Below, one piece after another: positions 17,449 through 24,970 of a stretch of 64,000 nt of DNA. The notes under the pieces are model-generated. The model did not search any database, was not told where the DNA came from, and saw nothing but the letters and a program-made list of their open reading frames with translations. Each line of letters starts with the position of its first letter. Within the stretch, counting starts at the first letter, position 1. The position numbers were made by a program, and so were the translations under genes. The stretch comes from G965198795 sp965198795 (GTDB lineage: Bacteria; Pseudomonadota; Alphaproteobacteria; Rhodospirillales; Casp-alpha2), in assembly GCA_965198795.1 (NCBI GenBank), contig OZ240674.1:558001-622000 (forward strand), written 5' to 3'.

Positions 17449-18216
17449 ATGAAACTCAAATCTCTCCTCGCCGCCGCTCTGGTGGCCGTCACGGGCCATG
17501 CCGCCGACGCGGACGCCGCGGGCGGCAAACCGTCCGCCCCGGACCAGGACTGGACCTTCTCGGGGATTTTCGGCACTTACGACAAACAACAGCTTCAGCG
17601 CGGGTATCAGGTTTACAAGGAGGTCTGTGCAAGTTGTCATTCCATGAACCTGGTCGCCTACCGGAACCTGTCCGCTCTCGGGTATTCCGATGACCAGATC
17701 AAAGCGCTCGCGTCCGAAATCGAGGTGACCGACGGGCCGGACGACGAAGGCGAGTATTTCGAGCGCCCGGGGATTCCCGCCGACCACTTTCCAGATCCGT
17801 TCGAAAACGCCCTGGCCGCGGCCGCGGCCAACGGCGGCGCCGTGCCGCCGGACCTCAGCCTGATCGCCAAAGCGCGGTTCGACGGCCCCAACTACCTTTA
17901 CGCTCTGCTCGCCGAGGGTTATGTGGAAGCGCCGCCCGCATTGGGACTGCCCGAGGACGCCATCTACAACAAGTACTTCGGCGGCGCGATCAAGATGGCC
18001 CAGCCCATGGAAGACGGCGCAGTCGAGTACGCCGACGGTGCCGAGGCGACGTTATCGCAAATGTCCAAGGACGTGGTCGCGTTCCTGAACTGGGCGGCCG
18101 AGCCGGAACTGGAAGCACGCAAGCGCATGGGCGTTTCCGCCATTTTGTTCCTGCTGGTGCTCACCGGAATGCTCTACGCCCTGAAGCGTAAGATTTGGGC
18201 GGACGTCGATCACTAA
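17449..18216 (+). CDS. petC: Cytochrome c1 subunit of the bc1 complex
   Basis: 255 residues with a cleavable signal peptide (about 1-24, ending A-D-A-A-G), the c-type haem site C-A-S-C-H at 60-64, a probable axial Met in K-M-A-Q-P-M (183-187), and a C-terminal membrane anchor (about 224-244, V-S-A-I-L-F-L-L-V-L-T-G-M-L) followed by positive residues. It passes electrons from the Rieske protein to soluble cytochrome c. GGGAG precedes the ATG and the gene closes the operon. Confidence 0.97.
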   Translation: MKLKSLLAAALVAVTGHAADADAAGGKPSAPDQDWTFSGIFGTYDKQQLQRGYQVYKEVCASCHSMNLVAYRNLSALGYSDDQIKALASEIEVTDGPDDEGEYFERPGIPADHFPDPFENALAAAAANGGAVPPDLSLIAKARFDGPNYLYALLAEGYVEAPPALGLPEDAIYNKYFGGAIKMAQPMEDGAVEYADGAEATLSQMSKDVVAFLNWAAEPELEARKRMGVSAILFLLVLTGMLYALKRKIWADVDH

Positions 18217-18239
18217 GCCGCGTTCGCCGCCTCCATAAA

Positions 18240-18265
18240 AATCCCCGGCCGCCCGGTTGGGGATT
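18240..18265 (+). terminator. Candidate terminator after petABC
   Basis: AATCCCC (18240-18246) and GGGGATT (18259-18265) form a perfect 7-bp stem around a 12-base GC-rich loop, 23 bases after the petC stop. The following tract is only mildly T-rich, so termination efficiency is uncertain. Confidence 0.5.
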
Positions 18266-18332
18266 CTTATGAGAATTATATCTGAAAGTAACATTTCCTG
18301 ATGTATGACTAATCTATTTTGGGGTGGCCCGG

Positions 18333-18527
18333 TCAATCTGCGGGATTGAAGAATGTTTCCCGAAATTTGTCCATTGAAGCTTCAAGCATGTCGTACTCCT
18401 GTTCCAGTTCGACTGGAGTCGAGTGGTAGTGGGAGTGGGCCAACTTTTCTCTCAAACTGTTTCGATCAAGCGTCATGTCAAATTTACCATTGATTGGGCA
18501 ATGGCCCAATGAGCCAGTGAGGCCCAA
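18333..18527 (-). CDS. Small hypothetical protein
   Basis: A 64-codon frame; an internal ATG at 18476 would give 47 residues (M-T-L-D-R-N-S-L-R-E-K-L...). The charged, helix-forming composition (L-R-E-K-L-A-H-S-H-Y-H, V-E-L-E-Q-E-Y-D-M-L-E-A-S-M-D-K-F-R) looks protein-like, but no family is recognised and no good ribosome-binding site is seen. It sits alone between petC and another orphan gene. Confidence 0.35.
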   Translation of the reverse strand: MGLTGSLGHCPINGKFDMTLDRNSLREKLAHSHYHSTPVELEQEYDMLEASMDKFRETFFNPAD

Positions 18528-18612
18528 GCTATAAACCTACAAAACGCATTGAGTCTCTGCTGTTTGGGTCATTGGACCAAGTATACTTTGGAGGCGCTAT
18601 CGGGTCGTCAGT

Positions 18613-19002
18613 CTATTGAAGCGGTCTACAAATCACCCCAAACTTACTCATGCAATCATAGCAGTATCTGCCTGTATCGTGATCACGCCCCTTTACGGCA
18701 ACCACATAATATCCATCAGGACATCGGCTGGTCGCGGTCCACACCTTCTCGCCACCACCCACGAATGGCTGCTCCAACTCAGAGGTGGCCGCTCCAATAG
18801 CTTTAATCCGGCTGTCCATTTCTCTTAGCATTTCAAGGGTTTTTTTGTTTTCTTCTTCAAGAAATTCAATCTCCGGCAGAATTGCGGCGCGTATCATTTT
18901 TGCAAGGCGGCCTCCGCTCGCCCAATTCCCAATGAACCCCAATATGCTCAAGGCCAACGCGCCACATACTAAAACCCCGATCTGTTCGAGAAATTTTCGC
19001 AT
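18613..19002 (-). CDS. Hypothetical membrane-anchored protein with C-terminal Cys motif
   Basis: 129 residues. An N-terminal helix (about 8-27, I-G-V-L-V-C-G-A-L-A-L-S-I-L-G-F-I-G) is followed by a coiled-coil-like stretch (about 44-70, I-E-F-L-E-E-E-N-K-K-T-L-E-M-L-R-E) and a C-terminal module with C-P-D-G-Y-Y-V-V, Y-C-Y-D-C-M-S-K and V-I-C-R-P-L. The C-terminal part resembles short cysteine-containing modules in phage- or membrane-anchored proteins of unknown role. It is isolated, with lower GC than the neighbours, next to an IS remnant, so it may be acquired. Confidence 0.5.
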   Translation of the reverse strand: MRKFLEQIGVLVCGALALSILGFIGNWASGGRLAKMIRAAILPEIEFLEEENKKTLEMLREMDSRIKAIGAATSELEQPFVGGGEKVWTATSRCPDGYYVVAVKGRDHDTGRYCYDCMSKFGVICRPLQ

Positions 19003-19162
19003 TTGTGCGTACCTAGAAAATTTTTAGGATATTTGTGGTTAGATTGCGTTAGACATCTCATATAAAGGGTTATGATCGGTAATTCTTTACCATAATACGC
19101 CATCTAAATCAAGGGGCCGCCCCGGATAATCACCTTAGATGACGGTTAACCCATTGTCCTGG

Positions 19163-19487
19163 TTACGTTAATTGGCCTAAAGGGTCGCTGTGGCTGAATC
19201 GCCGCTCGCATTCCTTCGAATATAGCCCGAATTGGGCCTTCGGAACACCATTGAACCGGCGCATGCGGCGCTTCGTCTGGGACCAGAAGTTCTCGATTCC
19301 GTTGGTATGATTTCTGTCGTCCGCGAAGCGCTCCGAATGGTTGATGCGCAAGTGATGGAAGTCCGACACATCAAGGGCGTCATAACCCTTCCAGCCGTCG
19401 GAGTAGACAATGTTGTCGGGAACGACCGTGCGTTCGATGATCAGCGTCAGGGTTTTCGAAGAGGCGTCATCAGACGATCTTGCTTAT
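19163..19487 (-). pseudogene. IS1595-family transposase, C-terminal remnant
   Basis: The minus-strand frame reads A-S-S-K-T-L-T-L-I-I-E-R-T-V-V-P-D-N-I-V-Y-S-D-G (in two pieces here only for length), W-K-G-Y-D-A-L, then H-H-L-R-I-N-H-S-E-R-F-A and H-T-N-G-I-E-N-F-W-S, the ISXO2-like DDE domain end typical of IS1595 elements. The frame is open from about 19487 to the stop at 19163 but has no proper start and lacks the zinc-finger and first two-thirds of the transposase. No convincing terminal inverted repeats were found, so only a fragment remains. Confidence 0.8.
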
Positions 19488-19547
19488 ACATATTCAAACG
19501 GCTCTTGCGCATGGCGCCCATAATAACGTCTAATCCGGGTCAGCCCC

Positions 19548-20096
19548 TTACCGCAAAAAAATTTCCGAGCGGATGTCTCTTAAACGCGCCGCCAAAGGCG
19601 AGCCGGTTTCCATCAATAGTTGAATGTGGCCATTCCGCGCCCTCGGCAGGATGACACGCTCCGATCCGCCGCCATCCTCACGGACAAACAGAACCCTGGG
19701 TTCTCTTGACGCGTCTTCCAGCTCCAAAATAACGTAAAGCTGACTGGCGTCCGCCCGCGACGCCTTGAAAGTCATCCTGGCGCCCGGAATCTCACGGCGC
19801 TCAACCTGTCCGGAACTGGCGGCGGCGACCATGGGGAAGCGCATATGGGCGACGTTCTCAAGAAGCCGCTGAAAGTCCCCCGCCAAGCGTTCATCGTTCG
19901 CAAGGCTGGCCAAAAGCCCCTCGCCCGGGAGATACAGGGGATTGGTGGCGTATTGATAAAGGTCTCTGAAACCAGGCCGCGTCATGGCGTGGTCCTCTCT
20001 TTTTCGGACCAGCCCGTCCGCCAGGGTCGCCGCGTCCAGGGTCTCCGCGATCAGGGCGGCGAGGGGAGAGTCCGCCGGGACCGACTTCTCAGACAT
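19548..20096 (-). CDS. Unrecognised protein, last gene of five-gene operon
   Basis: 182 residues from ATG 20096, which has GGAG ideally placed and overlaps the upstream stop by 8 bases; a second ATG at 20108 is in frame. No family is recognised. The N-terminal half is mostly helical (S-P-L-A-A-L-I-A-E-T-L-D-A-A-T-L-A-D); the C-terminal half alternates hydrophobic and charged residues as in a beta-sandwich (Y-V-I-L-E-L-E-D, R-V-L-F-V-R-E-D-G-G, V-I-L-P-R, I-Q-L-L-M-E). There is no signal peptide, so it is probably cytoplasmic, like the 544-residue protein encoded just upstream with which it is translationally coupled. Confidence 0.75.
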   Translation of the reverse strand: MSEKSVPADSPLAALIAETLDAATLADGLVRKREDHAMTRPGFRDLYQYATNPLYLPGEGLLASLANDERLAGDFQRLLENVAHMRFPMVAAASSGQVERREIPGARMTFKASRADASQLYVILELEDASREPRVLFVREDGGGSERVILPRARNGHIQLLMETGSPLAARLRDIRSEIFLR

Positions 20097-21723
20097 GGGC
20101 CTCTCCATAAAGCCGCTTGAATTGGTTGGCGAAGACGGGCGCGTCCTGGGTGAATTGCCGGTTCCAATCGCGGGCCGGGGCGTTAATGCGGACAAACCGC
20201 TCCAAAACCCGTTCCAAGGGCCCCAGATGCCTCGGCGCCTCGCTGAAACCATCCATGGTTTCGGGACGCGATCTTTCCTCTGGGCGGAATCCTTGGCGGG
20301 CGATCCCCTTCAGCGCCCGCCGGGCCTCAATCATAAGATCGGCAAGGGCGCCCCCCGGTTGAACGGCGTCGGAGAAAAAACGCCGCAGGGCCTCTTCCGC
20401 CTGAAACGACACGACGGTCGCGTCTCCCCACTGCGGCTCGTCACGCAAGACGCCGCGCACGCCGCTCAAATCCGCATCCGGCGCCAGATCGACCGCCAGG
20501 GCGAGCGCTTCCGGGCGTTGTCCCTCCACCATGACGGCGAAACAGGCGAGCTTCAGACGGCGGAGATGCCGCGTGAGACCCTCATAGACGTCCAAACGTC
20601 CCGCGTAGGTCTCTTCCGGAACCTGTTCGATCAGCGCCGACATTCCGGCGGGACCCACCTTTCGGCGAAGACCGTTTGTGATGCGCGCCTGCGCCTTGCC
20701 AAAGACGGCGTTGCGCATGACCGACAAGGGAAACCGCTCGCCGGCGTTTCCGTCGAAGCTCAGATCCGCGAGCGCGTCCTGTTCCCGGCCATTGATGAAC
20801 TTGATCGCGGCGAGGGGGTGATTTCGGAACGGCTCCAATAAATCGGAGGTCTCGTCCGCCGCCGCCAACAAGCCCTCCACATCGCCGGGATCGACCTCGC
20901 CAGCTTCACGGTCCGTCCCGATGCTCTTGGCGGCGGATAGTCCCACGCGGTCCAGCGCCGCCCGCAAAACCCGCGTCAGCCGGGCCGCCGTTTGGAACAC
21001 GCGTCCGAAGGTCCTTACTTCCAAACCCCCGGGGCTGTCCGTCTGGCCGGCTTCCAGCCAATAGGTCAACACGGCGTCGTCGTTCAACCCATCCAGGTCC
21101 AGGTCTCCGCCCGACCGGTCACTCAGGAATTCCATAAAGCTTCGATTCTGTTTTTGCACCTGGACGCTGGGCAGGTGCTCTTTTAAATAGCCATAGAGCG
21201 CGCGGGACAACGCATTCGCCACGTCGCCAACGCCAGAGGCCGTGACGTGACCGCTCAGAAGCGGCGCCACCGTCTCGTCCAGAACTTGATACCCAAGCGT
21301 GGTCACCATGAACTCCAGCATGGCGGCCAACACGGGCATCCGGGAGTAGCTGAGGACGAATATCCTGTCGCCAAGCTTGACGATGAGGCCGCGTTCGCCG
21401 CTGCTCGTGAAGCGGCGCGGCGTCATGCCGTCAAAAGTCATCCGGAACGCGCCCGGCGTCGCGCGCTCAACACCCCAAAACAGGTTCTCATAGCGCCCGG
21501 CCGCGTCACAATCGGCCGCCGCGAGAATCAAATGGGAAAGTTCGAGGAAGCTTGCCGAATATGTTCTGCAAACGATCATCCGCGCCAGTTCGCGGCGGAC
21601 TCGCGCCCCATAGCGCGGCTGGCCGTCCCCATCCGTCGCGTCGGCCAGAAGCTGGAACGCTTGATTGAGGGCTTCCGATTTCCCTTCTTCAAGAATCAGT
21701 TGTTCCGCCGAGATACTGTCCAT
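20089..21723 (-). CDS. Unrecognised 544-residue protein of five-gene operon
   Basis: No family was recognised. The protein is mixed alpha/beta without signal peptide, membrane helix or nucleotide-binding motif. Segments such as G-L-I-V-K-L-G-D-R-I-F-V-L-S-Y-S-R-M-P-V and L-A-C-F-A-V-M-V-E-G look like buried strands, and the C-terminal end is arginine-rich (Q-G-F-R-P-E-E-R-S-R-P-E-T). The start may be ATG 21723 or a TTG at 21744; both overlap the preceding transglycosylase gene. It is followed by the 182-residue gene with an 8-base overlap. Tight coupling to two exported transglycosylases suggests a role in an envelope-linked process, but this is inference only. Confidence 0.75.
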   Translation of the reverse strand: MDSISAEQLILEEGKSEALNQAFQLLADATDGDGQPRYGARVRRELARMIVCRTYSASFLELSHLILAAADCDAAGRYENLFWGVERATPGAFRMTFDGMTPRRFTSSGERGLIVKLGDRIFVLSYSRMPVLAAMLEFMVTTLGYQVLDETVAPLLSGHVTASGVGDVANALSRALYGYLKEHLPSVQVQKQNRSFMEFLSDRSGGDLDLDGLNDDAVLTYWLEAGQTDSPGGLEVRTFGRVFQTAARLTRVLRAALDRVGLSAAKSIGTDREAGEVDPGDVEGLLAAADETSDLLEPFRNHPLAAIKFINGREQDALADLSFDGNAGERFPLSVMRNAVFGKAQARITNGLRRKVGPAGMSALIEQVPEETYAGRLDVYEGLTRHLRRLKLACFAVMVEGQRPEALALAVDLAPDADLSGVRGVLRDEPQWGDATVVSFQAEEALRRFFSDAVQPGGALADLMIEARRALKGIARQGFRPEERSRPETMDGFSEAPRHLGPLERVLERFVRINAPARDWNRQFTQDAPVFANQFKRLYGEAHV

Positions 21724-22295
21724 CCGTTCCGTCCCAATCGCCAAAACTCCCGCCGATACTTCGCCTCAAGCTTTCTCACCCGCCGAACATAACCCCTGGT
21801 CGCTGGAATGACGCGGGCGTTCGGCCATGCTCCGACCGCAGAGCCGCCATTATAATACGACAACGCCAAATCAACACGTCCCTTATAACGGGTAATAAGG
21901 CGGCCCAGGAAATGCAGCCCGATCCGCGCGTTGAGCCGGGCGTCCCACAGCATATCCGGAGAAACGCCATACTCCCCCCTGCCCGTCGCCGGCATGATTT
22001 GCATGACGCCCCGCGCCCCCGCATGGCTTTCGGCGCGCGGGTCGAAGTTGCTCTCGGCATGGGCGACGGCGAGTGCGAGAGAAACCGGAATACCAAGGTT
22101 GCGGGCTTCGCGGGCGACAAGACGTTTAATCTCGGAACGCTCCGGGCGGCGCCTTCGTTCGCGGGACGCGGCGGCCGGGCGGCTGATCAGACCCGCTCCC
22201 GCCATGCTTGCCGCTCCGGCTGAAAATTCTCGCAAAAACTTACGCCTGGACGGCTGTTCCGTCTCGCGGCCGATCAACAAAGACGACGGCTTCAT
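21696..22295 (-). CDS. Tat-exported lytic transglycosylase (SLT fold), first copy
   Basis: 199 residues from ATG 22295, which overlaps the previous stop as ATGA. The N-terminus has a textbook Tat signal (S-R-R-K-F-L-R-E-F at about 15-23, then A-G-A-A-S-M-A-G-A-G-L-I). The mature part is a transglycosylase SLT domain: A-L-A-V-A-H-A-E-S-N-F-D-P-R-A with the catalytic Glu of the E-S motif, G-A-R-G-V-M-Q-I-M-P-A-T, N-A-R-I-G-L-H-F-L and A-L-S-Y-Y-N-G-G. It should cleave peptidoglycan glycan strands in the periplasm. Tat export of a small transglycosylase is uncommon. It is followed by a second similar enzyme upstream in the same operon. Confidence 0.88.
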   Translation of the reverse strand: MKPSSLLIGRETEQPSRRKFLREFSAGAASMAGAGLISRPAAASRERRRRPERSEIKRLVAREARNLGIPVSLALAVAHAESNFDPRAESHAGARGVMQIMPATGRGEYGVSPDMLWDARLNARIGLHFLGRLITRYKGRVDLALSYYNGGSAVGAWPNARVIPATRGYVRRVRKLEAKYRREFWRLGRNGWTVSRRNN

Positions 22296-23167
22296 CGGCG
22301 GTCTCTCCATAGCGCCAGTCGTCCGCGTAACGGACGATACGTCTTTCCGGACGAGCGGCGTCCGGCGTCGCCAAAGTCATCCAGATAATTTTCCGGCACG
22401 CCCAGACCGGGCTGAGCCGGTTCGCGGTCATGTTCCAAGGCCGCCCCGTCAATAGCGGTCTCAACGTCGCCGCGCTGTTCGCCAGACAGTTCGGCATGGT
22501 CCGTGAACCGGCGTTCCTCCACCCAGCGTCCGTCGCGCCGTTCCATGCGCCAAGGGCTGTCGAGGTCTTCCTCGCGCCGGTCCGCTCGCGGAGACCGGTC
22601 TTGCCGTTCGCCGCGCTGCGGCGCGCCCGACTCATCACGTCCCATCCATTCCGCCAGTTTACGCTCTTCGGTCAGCACCCGGTTGACGTAGGCGTCAATG
22701 TCGCCTTCAACCCGTTGCGCGCCGGCGGTTTCGTCCAGAGGACCCAAACCGTATGATCTGACCGCGGCGCCCCATTCGCCGTTGTTCCGCTCCAAGGCGT
22801 TCCGCAGTAACGCAAGGCCGACCCGGATGTTGACGGACACGTCCCATAAGCGGTCCGGGTCCAGGCCGAATTCTCTCTCGGCCACATGGGGCGGAACTTG
22901 GAAAAGCCCGCGTCCGCCGCTTACGCCCTCCGCATCGGCGATGTGATCGCTTTCAATCTTGGCGACAGCCAGGGCCAGCGTGACCGGAACGCCGGCGCGC
23001 CGCGCGCCCCAGACGATCATCCGTTGGACTTTACCGATGTTGAAACGCCGCGCCGCGCCCGCGTCATTTGCGATGAGGGGCGGCACAGCGATGACGGGGA
23101 CGGCCGCCGCCGCGCTCAGCACCCTACGGAAGGCCGCTCTGCGTGAGAGATTTGATTCTTTGCCCAT
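22292..23167 (-). CDS. Tat-exported lytic transglycosylase-like protein, second copy with acidic/basic tail
   Basis: 291 residues from ATG 23167 (CGGAAG upstream); a start at 23182 overlapping the previous stop as ATGA is equally possible. A twin-arginine signal (S-R-R-A-A-F-R-R-V-L) is followed by an SLT-type domain: L-A-L-A-V-A-K-I-E-S-D-H with catalytic Glu, G-G-R-G-L-F-Q-V-P-P, V-N-I-R-V-G-L-A-L-L and V-R-S-Y-G-L-G. The canonical Y-N-G-G tail is altered to Y-G-L-G. After about residue 165 comes a long charged tail rich in R, D and E (R-G-E-R-Q-D-R-S-P-R-A-D-R-R-E-E-D) with no known domain. Paralogous to the downstream gene, suggesting an old duplication. Confidence 0.82.
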   Translation of the reverse strand: MGKESNLSRRAAFRRVLSAAAAVPVIAVPPLIANDAGAARRFNIGKVQRMIVWGARRAGVPVTLALAVAKIESDHIADAEGVSGGRGLFQVPPHVAEREFGLDPDRLWDVSVNIRVGLALLRNALERNNGEWGAAVRSYGLGPLDETAGAQRVEGDIDAYVNRVLTEERKLAEWMGRDESGAPQRGERQDRSPRADRREEDLDSPWRMERRDGRWVEERRFTDHAELSGEQRGDVETAIDGAALEHDREPAQPGLGVPENYLDDFGDAGRRSSGKTYRPLRGRLALWRDRR

Positions 23168-23178
23168 GGTCTTCCGCC

Positions 23179-23619
23179 TCATCTTGCGTTCATGGCGCGG
23201 TCAAGCGCGTTTCGCCATTTCTCATCCAGGGGCGACACCAGCAGGTCGGCGGCGTTAATCCGCGAACGCGCCCGCATGGCGTCGGCGAGGGACGCCGCCG
23301 GATCGACCGCCAGGATGACCCGTCCCTCGAACGCTCCGCCCCCAACCGTGACCGGCTTCAGGTCGCGGCCGTAGAACCGTCCCCCCTGAAACAGGATGAG
23401 AGTGTCTTCCGCCGTGACCTTCCGAACGGCCGTCTCGGGCGCACCATCCCGGGGCGGCGCGAATTGGGCGAGAACCGCCTCTTTCACCCGGCCTTTCGCG
23501 GTTTCCGCCGCTTCACCCGCCCCCATGGAAACCAGCGTCAGGACCATCAAACTGAAAAACGCCATCGCGAGGGCCAGAGCGATTTCGGTCATGGCGTTAC
23601 CGTAGTGTGAACTGTCCAC
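23179..23619 (-). CDS. Small MotB/ExbD-like membrane-anchored protein, first gene of five-gene operon
   Basis: 146 residues from a GTG at 23619 behind a strong AAGGAG. Residues 10-34 (M-T-E-I-A-L-A-L-A-M-A-F-F-S-L-M-V-L-T) form one membrane helix near the N-terminus with an acidic residue at its start, as in the anchors of MotB, ExbD and related proton-channel partners; the remainder is a short periplasmic part (V-L-A-Q-F-A-P-P-R-D-G, T-L-I-L-F-Q-G-G-R-F-Y-G-R-D-L). No peptidoglycan-binding OmpA domain follows. No ExbB/MotA partner is in the window. It is the first gene of an operon continuing with two transglycosylases, overlapping the next frame by a few bases. Confidence 0.75.
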   Translation of the reverse strand: MDSSHYGNAMTEIALALAMAFFSLMVLTLVSMGAGEAAETAKGRVKEAVLAQFAPPRDGAPETAVRKVTAEDTLILFQGGRFYGRDLKPVTVGGGAFEGRVILAVDPAASLADAMRARSRINAADLLVSPLDEKWRNALDRAMNAR

Positions 23620-23654
23620 GCGTGCTCTCCTTGAATGTCAGACGTCATTCACCG

Positions 23655-23678
23655 CCAGGGTTATGGCCAGGGTTATGG
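23655..23678. repeat. 12-bp perfect tandem duplication
   Basis: CCAGGGTTATGG occurs twice head to tail (23655-23666 and 23667-23678) in the short region between the divergent five-gene operon and the iron alcohol dehydrogenase. It matches the style of the tandem duplications seen in the IS graveyard at 56.6-58.2 kb. Confidence 0.9.
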
Positions 23679-23788
23679 AAGGAACGGATGAATTTTTTCG
23701 CCCGCCACGATTTTCATCGCTGGCGTCGCCGCGCCCTTGACGTATCATCGTGGTCAAGAGAAAGCTGCCAGAGGAAGTGAGGGCGGTT

Positions 23789-24949
23789 ATGACGCTCACC
23801 GGAGATTGGAATTACCCGACGCGTGTCCGCTTCGGAGCCGGACGCATCGCGGACTTGCCCGCCGCCTGCCGGGAAGCGGGGATGGAAATTCCCCTGGTCG
23901 TGACGGACCCGGGCTTGGTCAAACTGCCTTACATTTCGGAAGTGACCGGCGTTTTGAAGCAAGCCGGCATGGGGGCGGACGTCTTTTCCGACGTGCGGGA
24001 AAACCCCACGGAGGAAAACGTCGCCGCTGGCGTCGCCGCCTATAAGCGCAGCGCGCATGACGGCGTTGTCGCGTTCGGCGGCGGCAGCGCGCTCGACGCC
24101 GCAAAAGCCATCGCGCTCATGGTTGGACAAACTCAACCGCTTTGGGCGTTCGAAGACTTGGGCGACAACTGGAAACGGGTCAACGTGGCGGGCATGGCGC
24201 CGGTCGTCGCCGTTCCGACTACGGCGGGCACGGGATCGGAAGTCGGCCGGGCGTCGGTCATCACGGACTCGGTCAGACATGTAAAACGGCTGATTTTTCA
24301 TCCCAGGATGTTGCCGGTCCAGGTTATCGCCGACCCCTGTCTGACACTTGGCCTGCCTCCCCATTTGACGGCGGCGACGGGCATGGACGCGCTCAGCCAT
24401 AACCTGGAAGCCTTCTGCGCGCCTTCTTTCCATCCCATGGCGCGCGGCATCGCCAAAGAAGGCATAAAGCTGGTCAAGGCCAATCTAGTGAACGCCGTGA
24501 AAGATGGAACCGACGTGAACGCCCGGGCCGGAATGCTGGCGGCCTCCACCATGGGCGCGACGGCCTTTCAACGGGGCCTGGGAGCGATGCATGCGCTGGC
24601 GCACCCCTTGGGCGCGCTGCACAGCGCGCATCACGGGCTTTTGAACGCCATCCTGATGCCTTATGTGTTGAGACGAAACATGGAAGCGATCAATTCGGAT
24701 CTGGCGGAACTCGCCCTCGTCCTCTCGCTTCGCGGCGCGCCGGGTCAAGCGGTGCTGGACTGGGTTCTGGCTCTCCGCGCTGAAATCGGCATTCCGCGCA
24801 GCCTGAAGGACATCGGCATCGACGGCGGCGACGCGGATGCTGTCGCCCGAATGGCGACCGAAGACGCTGCGGCGGCGACCAACCCTGTTCAACTCTCGGA
24901 AGACGACTACCGGGCGCTCTATCTGGCGGCGGTGGAAGGCGGCGTCTGA
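23789..24949 (+). CDS. Iron-containing alcohol dehydrogenase
   Basis: 386 residues from ATG 23789 (GAGG and GAGGG upstream). A group III alcohol dehydrogenase: G-G-G-S-A-L-D-A-A-K-A-I-A near 92-104 binds NAD(P), P-T-T-A-G-T-G-S-E-V is the family signature, and the metal ligands are in M-D-A-L-S-H-N-L-E (Asp and His) and A-L-A-H-P-L-G-A-L-H-S-A-H-H-G. Such enzymes oxidise butanol, lactaldehyde, propanediol or 4-hydroxybutyrate. Together with the following SDR and MDR genes and the LvaC/A/B-like trio further on, a role in gamma-hydroxy/keto acid catabolism is plausible but unproven. Confidence 0.92.
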   Translation: MTLTGDWNYPTRVRFGAGRIADLPAACREAGMEIPLVVTDPGLVKLPYISEVTGVLKQAGMGADVFSDVRENPTEENVAAGVAAYKRSAHDGVVAFGGGSALDAAKAIALMVGQTQPLWAFEDLGDNWKRVNVAGMAPVVAVPTTAGTGSEVGRASVITDSVRHVKRLIFHPRMLPVQVIADPCLTLGLPPHLTAATGMDALSHNLEAFCAPSFHPMARGIAKEGIKLVKANLVNAVKDGTDVNARAGMLAASTMGATAFQRGLGAMHALAHPLGALHSAHHGLLNAILMPYVLRRNMEAINSDLAELALVLSLRGAPGQAVLDWVLALRAEIGIPRSLKDIGIDGGDADAVARMATEDAAAATNPVQLSEDDYRALYLAAVEGGV

Positions 24950-24970
24950 GCCCGTGGCGAGAAAACATCC

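Noticed and set aside
15997..17787. 596-codon minus-strand frame across petB
   Set aside because: Fully covered by petA, petB and petC on the other strand, whose cofactor motifs are unmistakable. The antisense text has long stretches of H, E, R and D typical of such shadows.
19003..19548. Terminal inverted repeats for the IS1595 remnant
   Set aside because: Sequences at 19090 and 19520 (CATAATACGC and CATAATAACG) resemble each other in direct, not inverted, orientation, so they cannot be the IS ends as a pair.
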